From Verrucomicrobiota bacterium (GTDB lineage Bacteria > Verrucomicrobiota > Verrucomicrobiia > Limisphaerales > UBA9464), in NCBI GenBank assembly GCA_026397675.1, contig JAPLUH010000275.1:1-13050 (forward strand): a DNA stretch of 13,050 bases, given 5' to 3'. The notes under the pieces were generated by a model. That model was not told the DNA's origin, did no database searches, and worked only from the letters and a program-made list of their open reading frames with translations. Shown piece after piece: positions 1 to 6,183 of this stretch (position 1 is the first letter of the stretch; each line of letters starts with the position of its first letter). The position numbers and the translations under genes were made by a program.

Positions 1-123
1 CTCGCCGAACGGAATCTTAAGCCGCAGCGATACCAGTGGCGGGCTGACGGAACAGTGATCCTGGAGAAAATCCGCCGAGCCCGGGAAGCTTTGGCACGGA
101 GCCAACCAATTGTTAAAGACTAA
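1..123 (+). CDS. C-terminal end of a transposase, probably IS630-like (5' end outside window)
   Basis: An open frame runs from base 1 to a TAA at 121-123 and encodes 40 residues; the start lies left of the window. The peptide contains KPQRYQWRADGTVILEKIRR followed by a basic helix. This resembles the extreme C-terminus of IS630-family DDE transposases, where a 'KP-(Y/F)-x-W' segment is followed by '(D/E)IL-x-KI-x-R-A'. The catalytic DDE residues would lie upstream and cannot be checked, so an intact or a decayed copy is equally possible. The frame stops 122 bases before the convergent propeller gene. The family is assigned from a short tail only and the call is tentative. Confidence 0.5.
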   Translation, partial: LAERNLKPQRYQWRADGTVILEKIRRAREALARSQPIVKD

Positions 124-244
124 TATGATACACTACACTAGTGGGTGGGGAATCGGCGGAGCAAGCCAAAAGGAGCAGGGGAAGAAGAGTCGGCCAATAA
201 AGAGATAGAGGCCTACCCGTCATTGATCTACAATCCAGAGACCG
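124..244. other. Intergenic region between transposase tail and beta-propeller gene
   Basis: These 121 bases separate two convergent genes. A CTAG tetranucleotide sits at 138-141, 15 bases after the transposase stop. IS630-type elements duplicate a TA, often within CTAG, so this could be the element's right end, but the other end is outside the window. No convincing terminator hairpin with a T-run was seen on either strand. Confidence 0.3.
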
Positions 245-1495
245 TCACGGGGACTTTACGTTGAAGCAGTGGAGCAACTCCTGATCGCGCAGGTAGAGTC
301 GTCCGTTGACGACGACCGGGTGAGGCCAAATCCCCCCCTGAGAACTCCGTTTGGAGCTCAGAGGAGCCAGTTTGAAGCGGCTCAACTCCTTCCACCCCTG
401 AATACTGGCCTCCACCAGAGCGACGTCCCCATTGCGCTCATCGAGGCAGATGAGTTTTCCATCGGCGTAGGTGACGGAACCCTTCCCATACCCCTTATGG
501 GACCAGATTTCTTTGCCGGTTTTGAGTTCTTGGCAGACCCAACCGGCCCCGTCGGAGTGGCCGTAAAGGTATCCGTCGACGCAAACAACCCCGCCATGGT
601 GGTTCTTCATCACCTTGTTGGAGTAGAGCGGTTCGATTGAGTTGTTCGTGCCCAAACGAATCGCCTCACATCCCACGCCATATCCAGAAGTCACATAAAC
701 GATCCCGTCCTCATAGATGGGGGTTGGAATGACAGCCACCCGTCCTGGAAAGTCTTTTTTCCATAGAACTGAGCCGTCTTTCGGGGACACCCCGAAAAAT
801 CGATTCATCACCAACTGAACGACCTGAGGTTGGCCCTCGTGTTGGATCAGGATCGGCGATGAATACTGAGCGTTGTCCGTGAGCCCCGAAGTGCGCCACC
901 GGACTGCACCGGAAGATTTGTCCAATCCGGCGAGAGTTCCCTGAGCTCCGCCCGGGGTGCAGATCACAGTATCGCCCACCACCAGTGGGGATTCCGTATA
1001 ACCCCAATCTTGGAGTTGACCGCCCAAATCGGTGACCAGATTTTTAGACCAGATTAATTTTCCACTCTTGGCCTCGACGCAGATCAGCAGGCCCTGTCCA
1101 CCGATGGCGAAGACTCGATCACCATCCACCGTCGGAGTCATCCGAGGCCCATCCCCCCAACCATTCGGGTATTTTTGGCCCGCTGCAGAGCTCCACAATT
1201 CTTTTCCGGTGGAAACATCCACAGCTAACAGAAATTCCTGTCCATCCCGCAGACCCATTGTGAACAGAGAGTTTTTCGCGATCGCGAAGCCGGCATAACC
1301 CAAGCCTGCATTGGTAAACGACCAGACCTGTTTTGGCCCATCCTGAGGCCACTGAGCCAGCAGGCCCTTGTCTGGGGAATGGTCCCTGCGTGAATCGCCC
1401 CGCCACTGAGGCCAATCCGCCCCAAAAGCGGACAAAGCCAGCAACGAACCCAAAGCCCACGAAACCCAAGAATTTAAAACCCTCATAAAGTTCAT
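245..1495 (-). CDS. Secreted PQQ-like beta-propeller repeat protein
   Basis: A 416-residue exported protein. The N-terminus has a basic start, a hydrophobic stretch (about residues 8-23) and a likely signal peptidase site after SAFGA, so the mature protein would begin DWPQWRG. That opening is typical of the large families of secreted PQQ-like proteins in Verrucomicrobia and Planctomycetes. The body carries repeats of the blade signature 'D-x-x-(S/T)-G-x-x-x-W', for example AVDVSTGKELW near 91, CVEAKSGKLIW near 139, GLDKSSGAVRW near 190 and CQELKTGKEIW near 321, indicating an eight-bladed propeller like BamB or quinoprotein dehydrogenases. No linked cytochrome or catalytic domain is present, so enzymatic activity and PQQ binding are not shown; a scaffold or periplasmic role is equally possible. 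The frame could start at a GTG at 1507; the ATG at 1495 or the one at 1486 gives a better signal peptide. It is divergent from the RAYT gene. Confidence 0.85.
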   Translation of the reverse strand: MNFMRVLNSWVSWALGSLLALSAFGADWPQWRGDSRRDHSPDKGLLAQWPQDGPKQVWSFTNAGLGYAGFAIAKNSLFTMGLRDGQEFLLAVDVSTGKELWSSAAGQKYPNGWGDGPRMTPTVDGDRVFAIGGQGLLICVEAKSGKLIWSKNLVTDLGGQLQDWGYTESPLVVGDTVICTPGGAQGTLAGLDKSSGAVRWRTSGLTDNAQYSSPILIQHEGQPQVVQLVMNRFFGVSPKDGSVLWKKDFPGRVAVIPTPIYEDGIVYVTSGYGVGCEAIRLGTNNSIEPLYSNKVMKNHHGGVVCVDGYLYGHSDGAGWVCQELKTGKEIWSHKGYGKGSVTYADGKLICLDERNGDVALVEASIQGWKELSRFKLAPLSSKRSSQGGIWPHPVVVNGRLYLRDQELLHCFNVKSP

Positions 1496-1580
1496 TCGAT
1501 AGAGCACCAGTTCCCAACAGTCAACCAGTCAAACCCAAACAAAGTGACAGGTTCATTATTTTTGACTTACTGGGGTCGCG
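1496..1580. promoter_or_regulatory. Divergent intergenic region, likely promoters for both flanking genes
   Basis: This 85-base gap lies between two divergent starts, so at least one promoter should be here. On the minus strand TTGACT occurs twice in tandem (1532-1527 and 1524-1519), a plausible -35 pair for the propeller gene, but no good -10 box follows. On the plus strand TTGACT at 1562-1567 lies 17 bases from CTAGAT at 1585-1590. If that is a promoter, transcription would begin near 1597, after the GTG start of the RAYT gene and close to its in-frame ATG at 1599. None of these boxes is decisive. Confidence 0.3.
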
Positions 1581-2576
1581 GTGTCTAGATTTCGAGATAT
1601 GAGGCTGGCGCGGATCAAAGGGGAGTGTTCTGAGGGTGCTGTGTACCATTGCATTTCCAGGACTGTGGGCGGGCAGATGCTACTGGATGATCTCGGCAAG
1701 GCTCGGTTGGTGGATTTGTTAATGCCGCTGGCACGGTTCTGCGGGTTGGAGGTGATCACTTATTGCATGATGGGGAATCACTTCCATCTGCTGCTGCGGG
1801 TTCCAGTGCCCGTGGCGTTGAGTGATGAGGAACTGTTCCGGAGGGCTGAGGGTTTTTACGGGTCGCAGGGGGTTTTGGTGGGTCTGGCGCGGGATGCGAT
1901 GAAGGGGCCAGGCAAGGGCAAGATGCCGACCTACATTCGCCAGACGCTTCTAGGGCGAATGGGCGATGTGTCGGTGTTTATGAAGGAATTCAAACAGCGT
2001 TTCAGTCGCTGGTACAATCGCCGCACGGAGCGCTTTGGTACTCTTTGGGCGGAACGCTTCAAAAGTGTGCTGGTGGAGGACTCTCCTGGGGCTTTGCGCA
2101 CGGTCGCCGCTTACATTGATCTCAATCCAGTGAGGGCAGGTTTGGTGGGTGATCCTAAAGATTATCGATTCTGCGGCTACGCGGCGGCTTTGGTGGGGCA
2201 AAGGGATTTGCAAAGAGGAATTATGGGAATCTTCTCGAAGCTGAATTGGGGGCAAGCGGCGGCTCGTTATCGGGAATCCATGTTTGTTCAGGCAGGGGTT
2301 GGTGGGCATAGCTCAAAGCGAGAATTGGATCGGGAAACCATTCGTGCAGTGCTCTTGCAGGGAGGAAAGTTGAGCGAGGCTGAAATTCTGCGGCTGAGGG
2401 TTCGACATTTGACGGACGGGGTGGCGTTGGGCTCTCGCAAGTTTGTGGATGCAGTTTTCTTCCGGTACCGTCCGTTCTTCGGGCCCAAACGCCGAGACGG
2501 GGCGCGTCCTATCCGAGGCACACCTTGGTCAGACCTGTCGACACTGCGAGATTTGCGGGTCGATGCGCTTGGATGA
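1581..2576 (+). CDS. REP-associated tyrosine transposase (RAYT, Y1/IS200-like HUH family), long form
   Basis: A 331-residue HUH-type single-strand transposase. The Y1 domain spans about residues 15-190. The HUH metal-binding pair is H67-F-H69 in GNHFHLLL, and the probable nucleophile is Y178 in AAYIDLNPV, aligned by eye with Y115 of the E. coli RAYT (VDYIYINPV). The conserved FGTLWAERFKS segment lies at 152-162. E. coli RAYT has about 165 residues; this one carries about 140 more, including a basic region near 245-300 with LTDGVALGSRKFVD, which resembles the C-terminal extension of longer RAYT-like proteins in Verrucomicrobia and Planctomycetes. The start is GTG at 1581, with GGGG a few bases upstream; ATG at 1599 (MRLARIKG) is a real alternative. 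RAYTs are usually single, non-mobile genes thought to act on REP palindromes. A hairpin lies about 60 bases beyond the stop. All key residues appear intact. Confidence 0.88.
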   Translation: MSRFRDMRLARIKGECSEGAVYHCISRTVGGQMLLDDLGKARLVDLLMPLARFCGLEVITYCMMGNHFHLLLRVPVPVALSDEELFRRAEGFYGSQGVLVGLARDAMKGPGKGKMPTYIRQTLLGRMGDVSVFMKEFKQRFSRWYNRRTERFGTLWAERFKSVLVEDSPGALRTVAAYIDLNPVRAGLVGDPKDYRFCGYAAALVGQRDLQRGIMGIFSKLNWGQAAARYRESMFVQAGVGGHSSKRELDRETIRAVLLQGGKLSEAEILRLRVRHLTDGVALGSRKFVDAVFFRYRPFFGPKRRDGARPIRGTPWSDLSTLRDLRVDALG

Positions 2577-2635
2577 GTTTCTTGACGAATTGCTGATGGA
2601 CACTTGCTGCTGAGATTGAGGGCCTCTGCAGCAAT

Positions 2636-2678
2636 CGGATTGGCACCGGTGGTCCCGTAAATGCCAATCAGGCTTGGC
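2636..2678 (+). repeat. Overlapping inverted repeats: REP-like hairpin or leader structure
   Basis: GATTGGCA at 2638-2645 and TGCCAATC at 2662-2669 form a perfect 8-bp inverted repeat. Inside, CGG (2647-2649) can pair with CCG (2655-2657) around a five-base loop, giving an imperfect REP-like hairpin. A second stem, GCCAA (2663-2667) with TTGGC (2674-2678), uses part of the same right arm, so the two structures exclude each other. No T-run follows, so this is not an intrinsic terminator. It lies between the RAYT stop and the start of the amidotransferase gene. It could be a target of the RAYT or part of the leader of the downstream cluster; nothing here decides between them. Confidence 0.4.
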
Positions 2679-2731
2679 GTGAGAATCCTCTGGCAATGGG
2701 TTGATCGGGTGCCGTCTCCTGTCCGAAGACA

Positions 2732-3475
2732 ATGGCAATGCGTACAAGACGGGTGTTGTTGGTAGATTCGGTGATTTGGCCCCCGGGCTTGGAGCCGGAT
2801 CCCCGTCGCGATGTCTGCGGTTGGTTCACCCGGTGGACTCCCAGATCCATCCCGGTGGAGTGGTGCAGGGTCGGTGTCGAATCGGATATCAACCCGTTGT
2901 ATTCACCGGCGGAATGGGATGGGGTCATTCTCAGTGGTTCGCCCCGAGATGCTTGGAATGACGACCCGGTCAACGTGCAGTTGGGCGAGTGGATCCTTCG
3001 ATGCCGAGATGCCGGGGTGCCGGTCCTTGGGGTGTGCTATGGTCACCAACTCATGGCTCGAGTTTTGGGAGCGACGGTGGCGCCGCACCCGCAAGGCCTG
3101 GAGTTGGGAAATACTCCGGTGACGCTCACTGCTGCCGGTCGGATATCGAAGTTGTTTGATGGGATTCCAGACACCTTTGACGTGCTCTCGAGCCATTCTG
3201 ATGTGGTGTCCAATCTTCCCAGTGGGGTGACCCATACGGTGGCCGGCACCTTTGCGCCGATTCAGGGAATTCAAGACTCCACGCAACTGCTCCATGGGGT
3301 CCAGTTCCATCCAGAGACGGATCCTGAGGTGCTTCGCTTAATTTGGAATCCACGACGCGAGATGTGGCGCCCGCGTGTCCGTTTTAATTTGGACGAGGTG
3401 TTGGACAACTTGCAGCCGACACCCTGGGGACAGCAAATTTTGCGCAATTTTCTGCACCATTTCGTTCAGGGATGA
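2732..3475 (+). CDS. Class I glutamine amidotransferase-fold protein, likely gamma-glutamyl amide hydrolase
   Basis: A 247-residue stand-alone GATase-1 domain (PF00117-like). The catalytic triad is visible: nucleophile C102 in GVCYGHQ, and H193 and E195 in VQFHPE. A glycine-rich oxyanion segment, VILSGSPRDAW, lies near 66-75, and SSHSDVV near 153-159 matches the usual S-H-x-D segment. No synthetase domain is attached, so GMP synthase is unlikely despite the similarity. Between HPE and the final LRNFL there is an insert of about 40 residues rich in W and R, possibly a substrate lid. It is followed at 49 bases by an alcohol dehydrogenase, then an aldehyde dehydrogenase and a glutamine-synthetase-like ligase. 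This suggests hydrolysis of a gamma-glutamyl amide, the role PuuD plays in putrescine breakdown, although PuuD belongs to a different branch of the fold. Start ATG at 2732; ATG at 2738 is also possible. The fold is secure; the substrate is inferred. Confidence 0.85.
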   Translation: MAMRTRRVLLVDSVIWPPGLEPDPRRDVCGWFTRWTPRSIPVEWCRVGVESDINPLYSPAEWDGVILSGSPRDAWNDDPVNVQLGEWILRCRDAGVPVLGVCYGHQLMARVLGATVAPHPQGLELGNTPVTLTAAGRISKLFDGIPDTFDVLSSHSDVVSNLPSGVTHTVAGTFAPIQGIQDSTQLLHGVQFHPETDPEVLRLIWNPRREMWRPRVRFNLDEVLDNLQPTPWGQQILRNFLHHFVQG

Positions 3476-3524
3476 CCCTTGGCCCAATGACCTGATTGCA
3501 ACAATCTCCTTTGACCTAAACAAC

Positions 3525-4679
3525 ATGAGCCTGACTGCCTTTTCTTTCCCGACTCGAACTCTCTACGGCGCTGGCGCGCTGGCTGAATTGCCGGCCGCCC
3601 TAGTTAAACTTGGTGTGCACCGTCCGCTCGTGGTCACCGATGGGGGACTGGTGAAGACCGATGCATTCGCCCAACTCGCTGCGGTACTCGGTGCCGACGA
3701 TCAAGGTAAGACGTGGTTCGTCTTTGATGGGGTGCATCCCAATCCGGTTGAGGAAGATGTGCGCCAGGCGGCCGCCGCGCTGAGAGATCACCAGTGCGAC
3801 GGCGTGATCGCCATTGGCGGTGGAAGCCCCTTGGATGCCGGTAAGGCCGCGCGTCTGTTGGCACTTCGCCCCGGCTTCGATCTTTCGAAGTTCTACGACG
3901 AGTCCGACTGGAGTGGCCTGCTGCCGCTGGTGGCCATCCCCACTACCGCGGGCACTGGTAGCGAGGTGGGACGCAGCTCAGTGATCACCCTCGATGCCAC
4001 CCATCGCAAGGCGGTGCTCTTCAATCCCGAAATGTTGGCTAAACTGGTGATTCTAGATCCCGCGCTGACGGTGGGCTTGCCGCCTCACCTGACCGCTGCG
4101 ACCGGGGCCGATGCGATGACGCACTGCATCGAAAGCTTCACCTGTCCGTCTTTCCACCCGATGTGCGATGGCATTGCTCTCGAGGGGGTTCGGTTGATCT
4201 TTGAAGCGCTTCCCAAGGCGTATCGCGATGGCAAGGACCTGGAAGCCCGCGGCCATATGCTCGTGGCGGCAGCCATGGGCGCTGTGGCTTTTCAGAAGGA
4301 TCTGGGAGTGGTCCACTCATTGGCGCACCCGCTGTCTTCCATTTGCGGAATGCACCATGGATTGGCCAATGCCCTGTGCCTGGTGGCCAGCATGCGGCTC
4401 TGTAGTGCGCGCCGTCCGGGGATATACCGACGTGTGGGGCAGGCCGCTGGGCTGGAGGTGGTGACACTTTCCGACGTCGAAGTAGACCAAGTTACGATCG
4501 CTTTCGTGGAGTCCTTCTTGGCGGGGTTGGGCTTGAATAAGAAGCTCTCGCAGCACGGGGTGCGCCCCGAGCATCTCGACGCACTGGTGGCCCAGGCCTG
4601 GGAAGACCCCTGCCACCGGACCAATGCCGTGCCAGTCACCATCGAAGACTTGCGCGCTCTGTACCTCGAAGTCCTCTGA
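3525..4679 (+). CDS. Iron-containing (group III) alcohol dehydrogenase
   Basis: A 384-residue NAD(P)-dependent alcohol dehydrogenase of the Fe-ADH family, the same size as FucO. The nucleotide-binding GGGSPLDAGKA lies at 98-108 and the family signature IPTTAGTGSEV at 138-148. The four metal ligands of FucO (D196, H200, H263, H277) correspond to D196 and H200 in GADAMTH, H264 in VVHSLAHP and H278 in MHHGLAN; H268 matches the catalytic histidine. All are present, so the enzyme should be active and oxidise a primary alcohol to an aldehyde. The open frame extends upstream to 3375, but that would overlap the hydrolase by about 100 bases and gives a cysteine-rich, non-conserved extension. MSLTAFSFPTRTLYGAGALAE from 3525 is the normal family N-terminus. 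There is no clear Shine-Dalgarno. By context its substrate is probably a gamma-glutamylated amino alcohol, which is inference. Confidence 0.92.
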   Translation: MSLTAFSFPTRTLYGAGALAELPAALVKLGVHRPLVVTDGGLVKTDAFAQLAAVLGADDQGKTWFVFDGVHPNPVEEDVRQAAAALRDHQCDGVIAIGGGSPLDAGKAARLLALRPGFDLSKFYDESDWSGLLPLVAIPTTAGTGSEVGRSSVITLDATHRKAVLFNPEMLAKLVILDPALTVGLPPHLTAATGADAMTHCIESFTCPSFHPMCDGIALEGVRLIFEALPKAYRDGKDLEARGHMLVAAAMGAVAFQKDLGVVHSLAHPLSSICGMHHGLANALCLVASMRLCSARRPGIYRRVGQAAGLEVVTLSDVEVDQVTIAFVESFLAGLGLNKKLSQHGVRPEHLDALVAQAWEDPCHRTNAVPVTIEDLRALYLEVL

Positions 4680-4728
4680 CAAACGACGCTCCATACCTGC
4701 TTCCCCAATCCTTTTCCCATTTCCTCCC

Positions 4729-6156
4729 ATGATTCCTCACCAACTGTTTCTGGACGGCCGCTACATCGGGGTCGACGGCACTCCGAAGACGCGACTGATT
4801 AATCCTGCCACGGCCGAAGTGTTCGCGGAAATCGATTCGGCCACGGTGAAGGAAGTCGATGCAGCCGCGATCTCTGCCCACCAGGCCTTTGAGAGTGGTT
4901 GGCGTGATTTGGCTCCAGGCAAGCGAGCCTCGGTGCTTTTCAAGATCGCCGCTGTGATCCGAGAAAATGCCGAAGAGTTGGCTCGGCTAGAGGTTTTGCA
5001 TGTCGGCAAGCCACTGGCCGATGCCCGTGATGAAGTCGCTCTGGGGGCGCGGGTTTTTGAATATTACGCGGGAGGCATTAGCCGGTTCTACGGTCAGACT
5101 ATTCCGGTCGCCCGCGGAGGGCTCGATTTCACACTGCGCCAACCGCTGGGAGTCGTCTCGGCCATCGTGCCGTGGAATTTCCCCTTTGCCATCGCCTGCT
5201 GGAAGGTGGCTCCGGCTCTGGCCGCTGGGAATGCAGTGCTGCTGAAACCAGCCTCCATTTCGCCGCTCACCGCGCTGAAATTGGGAGAACTGGCCCACGC
5301 GGCCGGACTGCCCGCGGGCGTTCTGCAGGTAATCACCGGTCCTGGTGGAACTCTGGGTGACGCGCTGGTGACTCACCCGCTGGTTCGCAAGGTGTCGTTC
5401 ACCGGTTCCACCGAGGTGGGGCGCCGGATCATGGAGTTGGCCGCGCGCAACCTGACTCGGATCTCGCTCGAATTGGGTGGCAAGTCTCCCAACATCATCT
5501 TCGCTGATGCCGACTGGGAGAAGGCGGCCGATGCCGCGCCGATGTCTGTCTTCGCTAACACAGGCCAAGACTGCTGCGCCCGAAGCCGGGTTTATGTCGA
5601 ACGCCCAGTGTACGAACAATTCGTGGAACGGTTCGCGGCGGCCACCCGCAAACTCATCGTGGGCGATCCGTTGAATGAGGCCACCCAACTGGGCCCTTTG
5701 GTTTCCTCCGCGCAGCGGCAGGTGGTCGAAGACTATCTGGCAGACGCACGACGGTGCGGCAGCACGGTGGTGTGCGGGGGAGGGCGCTTGCCCTCGGCGG
5801 GCTTCTATCTGGAGCCCACGATCCTCACGGGTGTCGCTCCCGAACACCGCTGCTGGCGCGAGGAGATTTTCGGCCCGGTTGCAGCGGTGGTTCCGTTTGA
5901 TGACGAGGCGGCAATGCTGCGTGATGTGAACGCATCGCCGTATGGCCTGAGCGGCTCGGTCTGGACGAACAACCTCTCACGCGCATTTCGGGTGACCCGA
6001 GCGGTCCAAAGTGGCGTGCTCTCTATCAACAGTCACAGCAGCGTTCATGTGGAGGCTCCGTTCGGAGGCTTCAAGCAGAGCGGGCTGGGCCGCGACCTCG
6101 GCATGGCTGCGATGGAAGGCTACTCAGAGGTTAAGAACGTGTACGTGGCCGAATAA
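4729..6156 (+). CDS. NAD(P)-dependent aldehyde dehydrogenase (betaine-aldehyde / PuuC-like)
   Basis: A 475-residue ALDH-superfamily enzyme that oxidises an aldehyde to a carboxylic acid. Key residues are in place: N150 in VPWNFP, the cofactor loop FTGSTEVG at 224-231, the general base E248 in LELGGKSP, catalytic C282 in GQDCCARSR, and E379-IFGP in the late signature. The sequence reads like the betaine-aldehyde and gamma-glutamyl-aminobutyraldehyde dehydrogenase branch, which act on amine-derived aldehydes. The frame is open back to 4624, but starts before 4729 would overlap the alcohol dehydrogenase and add an irrelevant 35 residues; MIPHQLFLDGRYI is the normal start. The 49 bases before it are very rich in C and T and lack a Shine-Dalgarno. 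It lies between the alcohol dehydrogenase and the ligase, as expected for sequential oxidation of one substrate. Confidence 0.93.
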   Translation: MIPHQLFLDGRYIGVDGTPKTRLINPATAEVFAEIDSATVKEVDAAAISAHQAFESGWRDLAPGKRASVLFKIAAVIRENAEELARLEVLHVGKPLADARDEVALGARVFEYYAGGISRFYGQTIPVARGGLDFTLRQPLGVVSAIVPWNFPFAIACWKVAPALAAGNAVLLKPASISPLTALKLGELAHAAGLPAGVLQVITGPGGTLGDALVTHPLVRKVSFTGSTEVGRRIMELAARNLTRISLELGGKSPNIIFADADWEKAADAAPMSVFANTGQDCCARSRVYVERPVYEQFVERFAAATRKLIVGDPLNEATQLGPLVSSAQRQVVEDYLADARRCGSTVVCGGGRLPSAGFYLEPTILTGVAPEHRCWREEIFGPVAAVVPFDDEAAMLRDVNASPYGLSGSVWTNNLSRAFRVTRAVQSGVLSINSHSSVHVEAPFGGFKQSGLGRDLGMAAMEGYSEVKNVYVAE

Positions 6157-6183
6157 CCCGCAGCACCTCCCACTCTATTCCTA

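Noticed and set aside
1562..1590. Strong sigma-70 promoter TTGACT-17-CTAGAT
   Set aside because: The -10 match is modest and falls inside the annotated start of the RAYT gene; kept only as a possibility in the intergenic entry.
2732..3475. GMP synthase (guaA)
   Set aside because: There is no ATP-pyrophosphatase or dimerisation domain, and the neighbours are amine-catabolism enzymes, not purine genes.
3375..3524. Longer N-terminus of the alcohol dehydrogenase
   Set aside because: It overlaps the amidotransferase gene by about 100 bases and is cysteine-rich and unlike the family; the protein from 3525 matches FucO in length and metal-ligand numbering.
4987..5847. Long open frame on the minus strand inside the aldehyde dehydrogenase gene
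   Set aside because: It lies wholly opposite a well-supported gene, has no recognisable domain and is rich in Arg, His and Gln, as expected from antisense of GC-rich coding DNA.
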